Shown: piece by piece, positions 39,001 to 52,387 of the stretch
Layout: every line of letters begins with the position of its first letter
How positions within the stretch are numbered: the first letter of the stretch is position 1
Origin: Merluccius polli
Taxonomy: Eukaryota; Chordata; Actinopteri; Gadiformes; Merlucciidae
Length of the DNA stretch: 64,000 nucleotides
Assembly: GCA_030340625.1 (NCBI GenBank)
Contig: JAOPHQ010001991.1
Coordinates: forward strand, 461,501-525,500
Reading direction: 5' to 3'
Notes under the pieces: model-generated
The model's database searches: none
What the model was told of the DNA's origin: nothing
The model's input: the letters and a program-made list of their open reading frames with translations, nothing else
Translations under genes and position numbers: made by a program

Positions 39001-42000
39001 GCGGTCATACGTTGGATCTAGTTATTACTCATGGTCTAACTGTGCGTTCACACCAAAAGCGCACAAAGAGGAAAATGGTCCCGGAAGTCATTCATTGTGT
39101 ATTGGGCGCCAGGCGGACAAAGAGGGAAAAGAGGAATAGGCGGACTCGGGTGGACTAGGCGACTTCGGAGGATAAAAAAAGTTAAAAATCCTCCAACTTT
39201 ATGTAAATGAGCTATGACGCGACTAGGAGGGAAAGGTGGAAAATCCATCGATAGCCAATGGGGATATCTCGTTCTGCCGTCGTCCCTCGGTCAGATCTGT
39301 CCCAGAAAACAACCCGCGTAACTTAGTTCCTACCAAACATTCGTTCCAAGGTGTCGCTGGAAATGCTGATTGCTGCCGTAGCAGAACACCCAGTCCTCTA
39401 TGATTTGACAACATTACATTTGGCAAAATCAGTGTTTATTTGGGATGATCATTTCTGTAAATATGATTGGGGAGTAACCCGACGAGGTGTCCATTAACAG
39501 AAATGAATGGACGACGCGGAGGCGGTTGCTTCCGCGAAGTGCCATGGTCACTTACGAAAGAATGAAATATGTAATCAATTAATAATACTTTAATGTGTTT
39601 TAGAGTTGAAATCGTGAGGGTTTTTTTATTTTTACAAGTCGAGCAGACTATTTAATATCTCCCGTATGCAGGCGTTGCCAAGCAACGTGGCCATAGCGTC
39701 TTCATAGCGTCAACGTCTTTCCTAGGTGTAAATCAAAGATGGTGTAAATAAACACTTTTTAACCTACACTCTCCAGCCAATCGGAGTAATTCTGTTTTTA
39801 ATGACTTTATCAAGTAACTTTCCGTGATCAACGATGTCGGTAAATGGGCTGTGCTACAGCAGTAGTTGCGTGGTGGTGTTTAACGCGTGTGGCGCGCTGG
39901 CCCTTTAAATTAAAAAAAAAAGCAAGAACGAACATTCTGAAGGGGGGCAAAAGCGACAAAAGCGAATTAGGTGGAGTGGACAAGGTGGATTCCTCTTTGT
40001 GCGCTTTCGGTGTGAACGCACAGTAAGGATTGACGTATCCTCTGTAATTGACTTGGCAATCTCAGACCACTACTGTATTTTCTTCTCTGCATTGTTACCA
40101 TCATCCAGCCTTGTTACTGAGCAGGTTGATAGGAAACGTTATCTTACCTTTGAAGTTGCTGAACATTTCATTAATCATATTAACAACATACCCCCACAGA
40201 TCCTTCCTTCATCTTGAGATGATTTAGTCAACAACTAATAAGCTAATAATATATAACAATAAGCTGAAGACTACCATTGACGCTATAGCAAACTTAAGAA
40301 GATTAAACCTAAACAGAAACCACCATGGAGAACTAGGGATATTTTTAACGTAAAGAAAAACTGGAGAAAAACTAAGCTGCATGTCCACTATGACATTTTA
40401 AAAGAACACCTCTGTAGGAGCCTAAATGCCTATTTGCTTTATTTAAGTTCATATTTTATGTTGATGTTTGGATAAGTGAAATAATATTATAGTCAATTGT
40501 GTTGATTTCGAATATATAGAATTTTATTTGAAATTCACTTGCGATAATTTTGGTGTATGCGCACATTTAGTTACTTTATTTTGAAGTGTGAGAGGAACTT
40601 AATTGGGTTAACTACCGGGGTTACAGACAGTCAGGATAACAAGCGTGGAGCCACACAGTTTTTTGACCTCTCGTTCTTTCTATCTCTCACCTCAAATCAT
40701 AACCTCATATTGTGGAAAAGGATTTTTGTTTGTATTTGCTTTCGATATGTAAACCCTTAAAAACTTCACGTCGTGGTCCGGTGGATTATTGTTGTGGATA
40801 TTGGATGAGGTATGCGTCGAGGGGAAAATGGAGCGTCAAGCTGGAGCTTCATTAATCGACCTATTGATCCTATAACCTCACTATCTTCAACAAAGAAATT
40901 AGAAATGCAAGACAAGCTCATTTCTCAAATGATGATTTCTAAAAATCATAATAATCCCAGAATACTTTTCTCACCTATCGACAGCCTCATAAATCCAGTT
41001 CCAAAAAGCCACTCTTTCATCACCTCAACATCAAAATGTGAAGAGTTTGCAGCATTTTTCAGAGAGAAGATAACAAAAATCAGGTTGGATCTAAACCTTG
41101 TTATACTGAATGTGCGTGAGCGTCTTTGGACACTTTCACTCTGCCTAAGACTGCTATGAATGTTTTTGCTGCTGTTGATAAAGAAATGCTCAAGAACGTG
41201 ATGTGATGCAACTAAAACCCTCCACCTGCTCACTTTACCCTATCCCCACCACCTTTTTTAAAACTGTGTTTAATTGTCTAGAGAAAGAAGTGCTAGCGAT
41301 TGTAAATCACTCACTACTGACTGGTATCTTCCCCCTGGCACTGAAAACTGCTATTGTGAAACCTCTCCTAAAGAAAAGTAACCTGGATCCTTCAGTGCTA
41401 AACAATTTTAGGCCAATTTCAAACCTTCCCTTTTTAAGTAAAATTCTTTGGAAATTAGTATTAAAACACCTAAACGATTACCTACATTTTAACTGTATAT
41501 TTGAGAAGTTTAAATCAGGTTTTTGTCCTCACCACAGCACTGAGACAACGTTAGTTAAAGTTGTAAATGACCTGAGAATGAACATGGATGACAAGAAACT
41601 CTCAATACTAGTACTTTTAGACTTAAGCACTGCTTTCGATACAGTAGATTATGACACTCTTATTAACAGACTACAGTAGTTTGTTGGCCTGTCTGGTCCA
41701 GTTTTAGATTGGTTTAAGACTTATTTATCCGGCAGAGACTATTTTGTCTCCATTTGTGACCACATATCATCAGAGAACACGGGATTAGTTTTCATAGCTA
41801 TGCCGATGATACACAACTCTACATCTCTTTATCACCCAATGACACCAGCCCTATTGGTAAACTGGTTCAATCCATTGATCATATCAACCTGTGGACTTCA
41901 CATCATTTCCTGCAATTGAACAAAGATAAGACAGAGGTCTTAATAATCGGAGCAAAGGTCCAGAGAGCGATACTGTGCACTAACTTAAAATCTTGGCGTG

Positions 42001-45000
42001 CTTCTAGACCCTGATTTGAATTTTGAATCTCATATCAGTAATCTCACTAAAACTGCCTTCCATCACCTTAGAAATATTGCTAAAGTGCAACCGTTTCTCT
42101 CCCAGGCAGATACTGAGAGACTTATGCATGCTTTTATTACTAGCATTCTCTCCCATCTGGTCTACATAAGAAAGCTATAAATAAGCTACAGATCATTCAG
42201 AATGCAGCAGCACGTGTACTGACCAAGACCAGAAAGAGAGCACACATCTCACATGTCCTAAAATCCCGTCATATGTTGCCTGTTGTCTGCCAGTTTTAGA
42301 ATATATTTTAAAATCCTCTTATTGGTGTTCAAAACTCTCAATGGATTAGCGCCCGAATAGTTGTCAGACATGCTTCTGATGTATGCTACCTCTAGATCAC
42401 TCAGGTCCTCTGGCACTGGCCTTTTAGTTGTTCCCCGGGTGAGGACAGAGACCTACAGGGGGCGGCATTTAGTGTCTACAGTCCTCGCCTCTGGAACAAC
42501 CTGCCAGAGGAGCTGAGGTCATCACAATCTGTGAACGCGTTTAAAAGAAACCTTAAGATACCTATTTAGCTCAGCATTCCCTAAATCCATTTTATTATCA
42601 TTTAAAAATAATAATATATAGCATCCACCATTTTCTACTGTACTATACACTGATATCTCTGTTCTACCATGTCTCTTATTTCTAATACTATCTTTTCCTT
42701 ATATTATCATTTTTTTCACTGTATTGTTGTATTCTCATTGTATTGTTATATTTTCATTGCATTGTTGTATTTTGTTGTATTTTCATTGTATAGTTAAGCA
42801 CCTTGTATTGCCAATTTTGTATTTTGCTATAGAAATTTTGCTTTGATTGAAAGTTTGATTTGATTTGATTGAAACAAGAAACACATTAAAACTATGACAC
42901 AATCATTCCAGCATAATTGTACAAGGGTTAACATAAACATCTGAACATGATTTAAAATAATAGTTTAAAAGCTGGCTTGTCTTCAATCATGTTCCAAGGC
43001 AGAGGATTGCATCCCTAAACTGGGAGTGACAGATATATGATGTATGATATGGACGCATACAGTCATGCACTTGAAGCTATATCAGCTCGAGAGGGGTGGC
43101 TAAATATGCAGTCGGTTGGAGTCTTGGCTCCTCGGCTCTTTTCTATCGGGTGAGGCACCTAAAGCTGCTTTAGGTAACTTTTTTATGGTCAAATATGCCA
43201 AATATGCCCTGCAGCCCTTATAGAGACCCTGGTTATGGACTGTCTAAGAGCTCTGCCTTATGAGACCAAAAAGACAATCAGTCACCAGAAATTAATAACA
43301 GCCATGGAGTAAGTAGAAGCAGTAGAGCAGTACCAGGTGGCCTCAGACATGCTCCACCCAACCCGTAAATAGCCGGTAGCTTCTGTCCCAGCTTGGCCAT
43401 GTGTGCTCTGCCAAAAGGTCCCAAATCAGCCGGCCCTCATTCTAGCCCACCGAAAAGATTTTTTAATCAGCCTGGGCAGCAATGAGGATTCCTGATCTCT
43501 GAGTCTCACCAGACTATGGCCCTACTCGCTGTGGCGAGTAGGGCCATATCTCATGTCAGTGAGAAGCCCGATGAGCCCATGCCCACAACAGTTTCCGGCA
43601 GCAGCCCACCTGTCCACATTGCAGCCTTCTTGGGGTAAAGTGGAGACCGCACCCCACAGATCCCAGTAACTGTGAATCAGTGTGATGTAGACCATGCTGG
43701 ATTCCAGAAGTGCCAGGAGGTGGTCCAGGATCCCGTGTTGGAGCCATCTTCCCTTGCTCAAAACAATCCAGTTCCAGTTGTTTTTGTTTGTGAGGAGGGA
43801 AGCCCAAAAGGTGCTCAGTCAGGAACCCCGAAAACCCTCAAAGCCTCAAAATTGTAAAATGATTTAATCTCCAGGCTCTTCCCCACCAGTTTTAGCCATA
43901 GCCTTTGCAGTGGACTCTAGTGGCACGGAATCGGCTGATGCTGTTGGCTCTAGAGACCTGCCACCACTTAAAGGTCAGTACAGAACAGCTCAGTTACAGG
44001 ACCCCTAATGCATTAAGAAATGTCCAGGTCCTATAGGGAATTTTGATGGGAACCAGGTTAACTCCTTCCTACCCTCACTTTGCAGTGAAAAATGGCCTCT
44101 AGTATCAGGTCGATAAAAGTAATGATAGTCATTGAGCAACTCCTTGTTCCCCAACCTCATCGCTCCACAGTTCTGCAATTGGCACACACTGTTAGGATAG
44201 GTAGTAGGTATACGTCACCGACCTGAGCGTTCGGAGTGGTTGGTGCTTGGATGTCAGGCTCCTACAATCTACCTACGGACCTCACTTCTACTTGTGTATA
44301 TATATTCACAAAGATCACCACCCACCAAAAAACTAAATGGATCAACCAACAAGACTGTGCAGGCCACTTATCTGTTAAGTCACCCCTTTAGCATAGTATA
44401 ACACACTAACATATAGCGGCTAGGTTCAGGTTCACCTTCATTCAGGCAGGGAAAGGTTTCTAGGTTGTGACTCAAGCCTTTTGGGAGTAGATGATAGCAA
44501 GCTTAAGGTTGAGGCATAGCTTCTCCCCTTTTGCAGTAAAGGTTACTCAGTCTTCCACTGATTTCTCACCTTTTGACTTGTATTCCCAGAAACCCAGGAG
44601 GCTTCTAAACATAGTCAAGGAGACTTGGGAGGAGCCACTATGTCCCCATTATACCATGATTTAATATGTGGGGATGATGCAAGACAGGATGGCAGCTGTG
44701 ATTCCCATTGTGAAGGAGCACATGGAGAGAACGCAGAGAGATCAGAGTGCAGTTTATAACAGAGCAGCCCAACCCAGAGAATTCAAACTGGGAGACAGAG
44801 TCCTAGTGCTGGTCCCCACAGTGGAATGCAAGTTCTTGGCTACTTGGCAGGGACCATTTGAAGTAATGTAAAAGGTGAGGAGGTAAGGAAGATGGAGGTG
44901 AATGTAATTGAAAAGTCCAAGGCTACATCCACATTACTGCATTTTCGTTTTAAACCGCATAACTTTTGCCACGTTTATGCCTAGCGTACACACTACTCCG

Positions 45001-48000
45001 TTGTTTTACAACCCCTAAAACGGAGATTATTGAAAACACTGCTGAGTTTTAGTTTGAAAACTCCAGGGTTGCGTTTCAGTCTGGACTAGTGTGGACGGGC
45101 GGATACAGAGCCACGTTCGCTTCCTGATTGGGTCTTATCAGTCATGACGTGTCCTTCCCTGATTCGTCACACCCCTATCATGTGACCCTTTTCCGGAAGA
45201 AAACAAACCTCATCAGCCTCGAGGCGGTTAATTCAACCAACATGGATAACGAATTACATTACTTTCAGTAACAGTTCCACCTCGTCGTCTGTCCAAACAA
45301 AGAAATCTCTGGTCTTACTTTTCGCCATTGTTCTTCTGTTCAATGTTCTTCCTCCCTAATATTTTCTGCAACTAACCAACCGCAGAGTAGACAATCTGCT
45401 TCCTGTTTATACCGGCATGCTGGTCACATGACCACGCATGGTCATGTGATATGCGTTTTCAGGCGTGGTAGTATGGACGGAGATTCTTTCTGATACGGTG
45501 CTAAAATGCTAGTGTGGACGGAGATCATTTTCGTTTTTAAAAAACGTATAAAACCGAAAACGTAGTATTGTGGATGTGTGCCTGGTCAATTCTCATTGCC
45601 CTGACAGACAAGCCTGACAACACAGTACATTTCTGTTAGGGATGCACCGATTTATCTGACGTACATCGGTTAAACTTTTATAGTGTTTTTCTAAATACTT
45701 GCTTTACAGAGTGTGAACACAAAAAATGGCGGATGTGAAGACGAAGTTGGAAACTAATAAAACTGAAAGAAAATGTCGGCCGTGTGGGAGTATTTCACTG
45801 TCTCAGAGAAAGATCAGCGATATGTCGTTTGTAAGACATTTTCCAGTGACATTTCAAGGAGGTACTACAACCAAGTATTATAACACATCAAATCTCATCA
45901 GCCATTTGAAAACATGGATAAGTGTACAACAATTACCTGAAAGCAGATTAAAAAAACAGAGAAATTAACTGGACACCAAGAAAGCACAAAGCATAAAACT
46001 AAGTACTAACTACAAAACAAAATTAAAAAGGCTTTTGAAAGTTATTTTTCACAAAACGGTTATATTAAAGGTTGTTTCATAAATGTATTTGTAGGATTTA
46101 ATTTGTGCTCATTCAAAGATAATGTGATGAAGAAATACAAAATAAAGCAAAAAAAACATCAGTATTGGCATCGGTGCATCCCTAGTTTCTGTAATTACTT
46201 CAGAAAAGTGAATGAAGTATCAGAATTTGATGCATATCACATGCCTCGTGTCGTTGAGCCAATTGATCTTGATCTCACGAAGGGTATTGGCAGGTTCCCT
46301 GTCTACAGGATCAAAGGAAAAGACTGCTTCGGCCACTCCTGGAGGCTTGTGGCAGTACCGGGGGATGCTCTTTGGTCTGTTTGAAGCTCCCAGCGCCTGA
46401 TGGATCAGGTACCTAAACCCCCATCAAGAATATGCCTTTGCCTATTTAGATGATGTTGTGATTTAGAGCCCAGACTGGGAAAGCCTCTAACCTTATGTGC
46501 AAAAGTTATCACAGCGAATCCCAAGAAATGTACACTGGTCTTCAGTGAGAAGGCCTTGGGTGACACCAAACTACTTGGGTGACACCATCAGGCGGGGTCT
46601 CGTCAAACCCCAGGAGGCAAAACTCTGCCATTCAGGACTGTCCAAAATCGTTGACAACAAAGCAGGTAAGATCTTTTTTGGGCCTATTACAGACAATTCA
46701 TCCCTGACTTTGCCATGATAGCGGCCCCTCTCACAGAACTGAAAAGGGAGAAACACTCCGGGATAGTGAAATGAACCCCGGCTGCAGAAAAAGCGTTTGG
46801 CAACCTCAAAACCAGTCTTTACTGCCCAGTCTTCAGTAAGGAGTTTGTGGTCCAGGCAGATGCCTCTGAGGTGGATCTGGGCGATGTGCTAGCACAGATC
46901 AATGAAGGTGAGGTACACCCAGTTCCTAATTTGCTGTCAAGAGAAAATAACTATGCCACAGTAGAGAAAGACATCTAGAAAAAGCCTAGCCATAAAATGG
47001 GCCCTGAACACACTCAAATACTACCAGCTTGGAAGGAGGTTCACTCTCGTAACGGATCATTCGCTGTTACAATGGATGGCTAAAAACAAAGAGACTAACA
47101 GCAGGGTAACTCGGTGGTTATTAAGCCTCCAGCCTTTTAACTTGTGTCGTTAACAGGCCGGGACGGCGCCATGGAAATGCAGATGCCATGTCCCTCTGTG
47201 ATGCCTTCTGGTCCTCATTCACCCTGCCGAGGACGGCAAGCCTGGGGAGAGGGATGTGTGGCATCACAAGAGGACATGGTAGTAGAGGGGTGCTACATTC
47301 CTGGACAGACTTTCAAGACACTGTTTTGACAGCAGATAAGTAAGTCAGTCATGGGTTTGTGTAGCCTTTGAATTGTTTGTTTTCGCGTGTGTGTTAGTTA
47401 CTGACTAGTAGGCTTACAGTGTTTCCGCTATATACATTTTGCCATGGCGGGCCGTCACTGCAAAATTATTGCCGCCGCTGGTTCAAAAGTGTATAAAATG
47501 TCAAAATGTCAGTTGTCGGTCGTCCGTCCACTCGCTCTGCACTTTTGACAAGCAACTGGAACTGTGACGTCAATCACTCACAAAGTCATGACAACCAAGT
47601 AAACAACAGCGCGAGGACAGCATGTTCTCCTCAGGCAGACAGGAGGGATGTCACAAGAACCGATACTTCGGTACCAAGTCGATGCGACAATTCTAAAAAC
47701 GTGACGGTACTCGTTTTTCTACAGTACCATAGGTACCGGGGATGCAATTCCTCCGGACGGGACGTGGCAGCATGTACACCTACAAGTGGTCTAGTCTGCC
47801 GTTAAATGCCTAAGGAAGTAACACGGAAGATGGCGACTGCAGCGACAGCTCCGCCTCGACTCGTCGAAAAAAACAACTAGTAAGAGTCGTGTCTGGAAAT
47901 ACTTTGCTTTTGAGGTGGATGATCAGGGATTAAAAATAGAGTCACAAAAACCAACATGCAAACGGTGCCATCGAGCTTTTCAAACGAAAGGAGGAAACAC

Positions 48001-51000
48001 TTCCAACTTAGCGAAGCACCTCAAAGACAGACATCCAGATGTATTTAAATAATTCAAGGTGATTGAGTTTTACATCATGCTAACGTTACATTAACAACGT
48101 ATCCAAAGTGTTATCTTTGTTATCCTTATCCTGAAATACACATTACCATTACTTTTGTTTGAGACAGCTGGCATTGCTGTGTAGCCAACTATGTTGCATA
48201 CAACGTCTACAATGGCTAAATGCTAAAGGCTACCGTGTTTGGCTAACGTAATTTAACCATAGCTCGACTAGGCTACCGTCCTTACCGTTCAGTCATCTGT
48301 CATCAAAATATAACGTTAGCCTTTAAATAATGAATCTGTGTAGCCAACTATGTACTTTATTTATTACTTGAAGGTTACATGCCACTGTTCTATATTCTTT
48401 TTATTCATTACTTGAAGGCTACATGCCAGTGCCACTGTTTTTTGTAATGTTCAAATGTTTTTAATAAATGAGTATGTTGAAGTACATGGAATTTATTGTT
48501 TTGTTTTTTTACCGTGGTATCGAATTGGGTATCGAGAATCGTGGAATTTCACTGGTATTGGTATCGACTACTAAATGTCTGGTATCGTGTTCCCTAGAAT
48601 TACCTTACCGGAGAACAAGAAAAAAGTAGATTAACTTTAAGTTAGATAGATTTTACAGTTTAAATAAACATTTGCAATGTATTCTCTATTGATGTTCATG
48701 GCCAACTAATTCTTACTAATATTAATATATCGTGAAATAATGTTCCAGCTAATGTTAACGTTAGAGAACTCAGTGAATCATAATACTGGTAGCGTTACTT
48801 CAATAAATGTCGGTAGAATAATTGCCAACGATGTTTATATAAGCTATGTATTAAAATATTCCTGATTGCATTTTCAGATGAGTTTGTTAAAATATTCCTC
48901 CAAGAAGAGAAATATGCCTGATGTCAATGAGGAAGATAGGCAGGTAACGTTACTTTAGCTAGGGAGGGCTCAAGGTTCATGCCCCGAAGTTTTGAAGGTA
49001 AAGAAATGCCTTTTAGTTCTAAAATATGCAACGTTAGTGGTGGTTACTACAATATTTTAATGTTCTTACTGGTTGATCAAATATTTGTGATGTGAGAGAA
49101 TTATCTAACGTTACTCATTCTCAAATGTAACCTTATTAGCAGGGCTGCACATAACTTTTTTAGTGAGTTACTCATTTGAGTACCAGGAGATGGTGTTCGG
49201 TACGCACTCCACACGTAGCGTCGTTTCGATAATGATAAAGGCGATTCCACCGCGGGTGGAGTTGTTGACGGGGGGGGGGGGGGGGGGGGGGGGTGGCGGC
49301 GGGGGTCCGTCACTGCCACGGAGCGAGTAACGGATGTCTCACAGTACGGATGAGCACGGATGTCTCACAGTAACGGACGTTGCGATCAGCTGATTTTGCG
49401 CAGTTCTCCAGTGTGCGCGCGGTGCACAGAGCACACAGTGCTCCGTTTGCCTTTTTTTTGCAGGTGGGGAAACGCAGAAGTAGTACAAGATACACGTGTA
49501 GTTTTATTTTGATGACCTGATGGTGAGTTACGCAAAAGCGCTGTAGTGGCACAAGTGACGTTACGCATCGCTGATTATGGGCACGCATGCGTACTTGCGT
49601 ACCAGTTATGTGCACCCCTGCTTATTAGACGAGTAGACAGGCAGGAGTAGTGGAGCAGGAGAGCAGGAGAGCAGAGTGGAGCAGGAGAGCAGAGTGGTGG
49701 AGCAGGAGAGCAGAGCGGAGCAGGAGAGCAGAGTGGAGCAGGAGAGCAGAGCGGAGCAGGAGAGCAAAGTGGAGCAGGAGAGCAGAGTGGAGCAGGAGAA
49801 CAGAGTGGAGCAGGAGAGCAGAGCGGAGCAGGAGAGCAGAGTGGAGCAGGAGAGCAGGAGAGAGGGCAGAAAGAGATGAGGAGAGAAAACGAAGACCAAG
49901 CTGCCCTCTGTAACAATCAATGTCAATAAATATGTTCTAAAGTTTGTTTTGCAGTTAAGTGTCATTTTATTTCATATTTTTAAATTACCCATTGATATTC
50001 ACTCCGACCACCAGCGTACCACACGCGCACCGCCCAGGTACAACAAAACCTTTTTCCCCCGCTGCTGAAAAAAATCCTAGAGGAAACACTGGCCTATGTT
50101 GCTAGCTTCACCGCTTTCCGGGGACAGTCCCCTCGCACGATCATAAACAATAGAATATCAGTGCAATATAGAACTCCCTATTCGAGTAACTACTTTGGAT
50201 TGTTTTTGGCGGGTTTACCTTAAACACATCATAGTAAACCACTGGGCATGTACTGCCTAATCTTTTATTATTACATTTACAGTATTACATTTACCATGAA
50301 AAGAATAGGCAAAATGTAAATATGTTCACAAATAACATCAGATATTTTCTTGATATATGGACTGCCAAACAGATGTCGCCATTTTTCATTTGAGAAATGT
50401 TATGTTAGCCGCGATTGCTGGCGTTATCTTGCTAGAAACCTACACCCTTGAGTACAGAAAACCTAGCATGTTGACAATCCCAGGTGGGCAAGGCCAGCTG
50501 AGATTCTGATTTGTCAACATTCAAAAATGCGTAAATACTGCAAATGTAAATTTGTAATAATATTTTTCATATGAATTTGTGTTATATATGTTATGTATCT
50601 ACCATTAAATCTACTATACCTACCAGCCATTGGAATCTGTGAGATTTATTCTGGCTCCTAGGTTCAGTAGCTCTTCCATCTGTCTGAGAAATCCCTGGCC
50701 AGCAGCCATCATCAATGTTGTGGCACTGGTCTTGCTGTGCCTGTAGTCCACTATCAAAATCACAACCATTGTTTACATTTATTTCAAAAGCAAAATACAT
50801 GTTTAGCTTGGACAAATTGACAGCCATAAAAGTCCCACATTAATGCAACATACCACTGAGGTTTTTATTCAGGATGAGATTAAACAAATTACGATAGGCA
50901 CTGGGGTCTTTGTTTGAATAGATGTTGAAAAAGCAGGCATCGGCTTCTTTTTGGAGGTCAAAACTCGGCCCTTCAGTTGCATCCTACAACCAAAGAAAGT

Positions 51001-52335
51001 ACAGAATTCAAACCACACAAAAAATAAAGATATTTGAAAAAAATTATAATGAAACTTGTATGTTTGTACATTTTAACAAATGTAATCAAGTTAGTCATTT
51101 ATGAAAGATTTTCTAAAAAGATCTTTTCTTAAAAGAAATCTGTACTATGGTTAATGTATGCCTCATTTTGTTAGATATACCTATAAACTTTATTGTTTGT
51201 TTTTTTTAATCCATTCCTATCAATGTTGTGTAATGCTGCAATATGTATTATTGTAAATGTTGCTACCTTGTAAATTAAAGCTACCTTATTCAAACTTTTT
51301 ACATTCTCCATATTTCTAACCAACTACCTTGCAAGTTCTCGTTCTGTTTCTCTCTGCAGATTAGTCTGGCCTTAAGCACGTTGAAAGCCTTATCCAAAAA
51401 TTGAAAATGATAGCACCAATCAGGGCTAGGGGGAGGGAGTTTCAGTATATTACGGACAAGGAGTGCCGAAGTCCACAGAATTGCAAAACAATCGCAGCAC
51501 CCGAGGAAAGTGTAGAAATCGACATAACAATCAAAACTGTTTAATCCGAGGTGGAATGAATTTCAACTAAGTTAAAAGATAAACAGAAGTTTGCTTTTAT
51601 TGGTGTAATGTAAGGCTGCACCCATAAGTGGGAATCAATTGCTGCCCTGCCAAGGCCAGACTTATATTCATTGTGAAACGCAAACTTGAATATCTGGATG
51701 GTCTCACAAGACCAAAATAAAAAGTAGTAAAAAACACAATTCCATACATTAAGCTTTAACTAGTGTATCTCTTTGCAAGTGTACTTTTTTCTTTTGAATT
51801 CCAGCCTGCCAACTTGTCCCACCCCTTTTGATATACATGGCTTTGAGGTAATAATATGAATCTAACATTTTTTACTCAACCCCTTATCAGTTTAGTTTAG
51901 TCCCAAAAATTCAGAAACTGAGAATGTATGAATTAAATGAACGAATGAAATTGTCAGAATTGTCTCTAATGTCTTGATACCAAACTCTGTCTTTGATATA
52001 ATAAAATCTGTCACAAGTTATTCAGGGTGGGGGTGGTGTTTAGAAAAATCCAGTTTACCAGTTTGGTGACGCCAACAACTCCCTTATGTGGCACGCTATT
52101 GTGGCTTTCCAACTGAGAATCATCCTTCAAGGTCTCACACCACTTTGCCAAAAGTCCATGTTTGTCTTCTAAGCATCACACACACACACACACACACACG
52201 GCAGGGGGGAGAAATAAATCTAAAAAACAATAGGTTCTCTGTCTTTACAATCCTATCCAATTTTGGTGTTTAGTACAAAAGCAAGTTCCTTATTATACCA
52301 TTCCCTTTTTTGTAAAAAAAGAAAAAAGAAAAAAA

Positions 52336-52387
<52 letters not shown>

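Larger units (their letters stand above)
38322..42872 (+). mobile_element. L2 LINE copy 2, 5' truncated, with two insertions
   Basis: Same family as 6898-12090, opposite strand, starting in the ORF1/ORF2 spacer and ending AAGTTTGATTTGATTTGATT. Removing the Harbinger (39040-40023) and the LTR (40413-40874) restores collinearity with copy 1. Coding is broken by many stops, plus a deletion in the RT near 41755. Confidence 0.88.
43090..47330 (+). pseudogene. Ty3/gypsy retrotransposon, decayed and rearranged
   Basis: Pieces in window order: SCAN-like gag remnant at 43175-43480 (LVMDCLRALPYETKKTISHQ); integrase C-terminus at 44668-44871 (AVYNRAAQPREFKLGDRVLV, then TWQGPFEVM); RT at 46194-46720 (FRKVNEVSEFDAYHMPRVVE, DLTKG, then AYLDDVV as GCCTATTTAGATGATGTTGT at 46440, then TIRRGLVKPQEAKLC); RNase H at 46850-47150 (VQADASEVDLGDVLAQINE, then FTLVTDHSLLQWM). 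Stops and frameshifts throughout. Integrase before RT is the reverse of gypsy order, so this is two partial copies or a rearrangement. Two hAT-like elements interrupt it. Confidence 0.78.
47417..50091. mobile_element. hAT-like element hosting two others
   Basis: Ends CAGTGTTTCCGCTATATACA and, inverted, CAGTGTTTCCTCTAGGATTT; GCGGGCC-rich next to the left end. No exact TSD read. Contains the BED-type element (47647-48595), a hAT MITE (49140-49620) and a purine minisatellite. Confidence 0.65.

Noticed and set aside
49606..49965. Overlapping frames on both strands (QESRAEQ-, CSPAPL-type)
   Set aside because: Open only because an 18-bp repeat keeps all frames free of stops.
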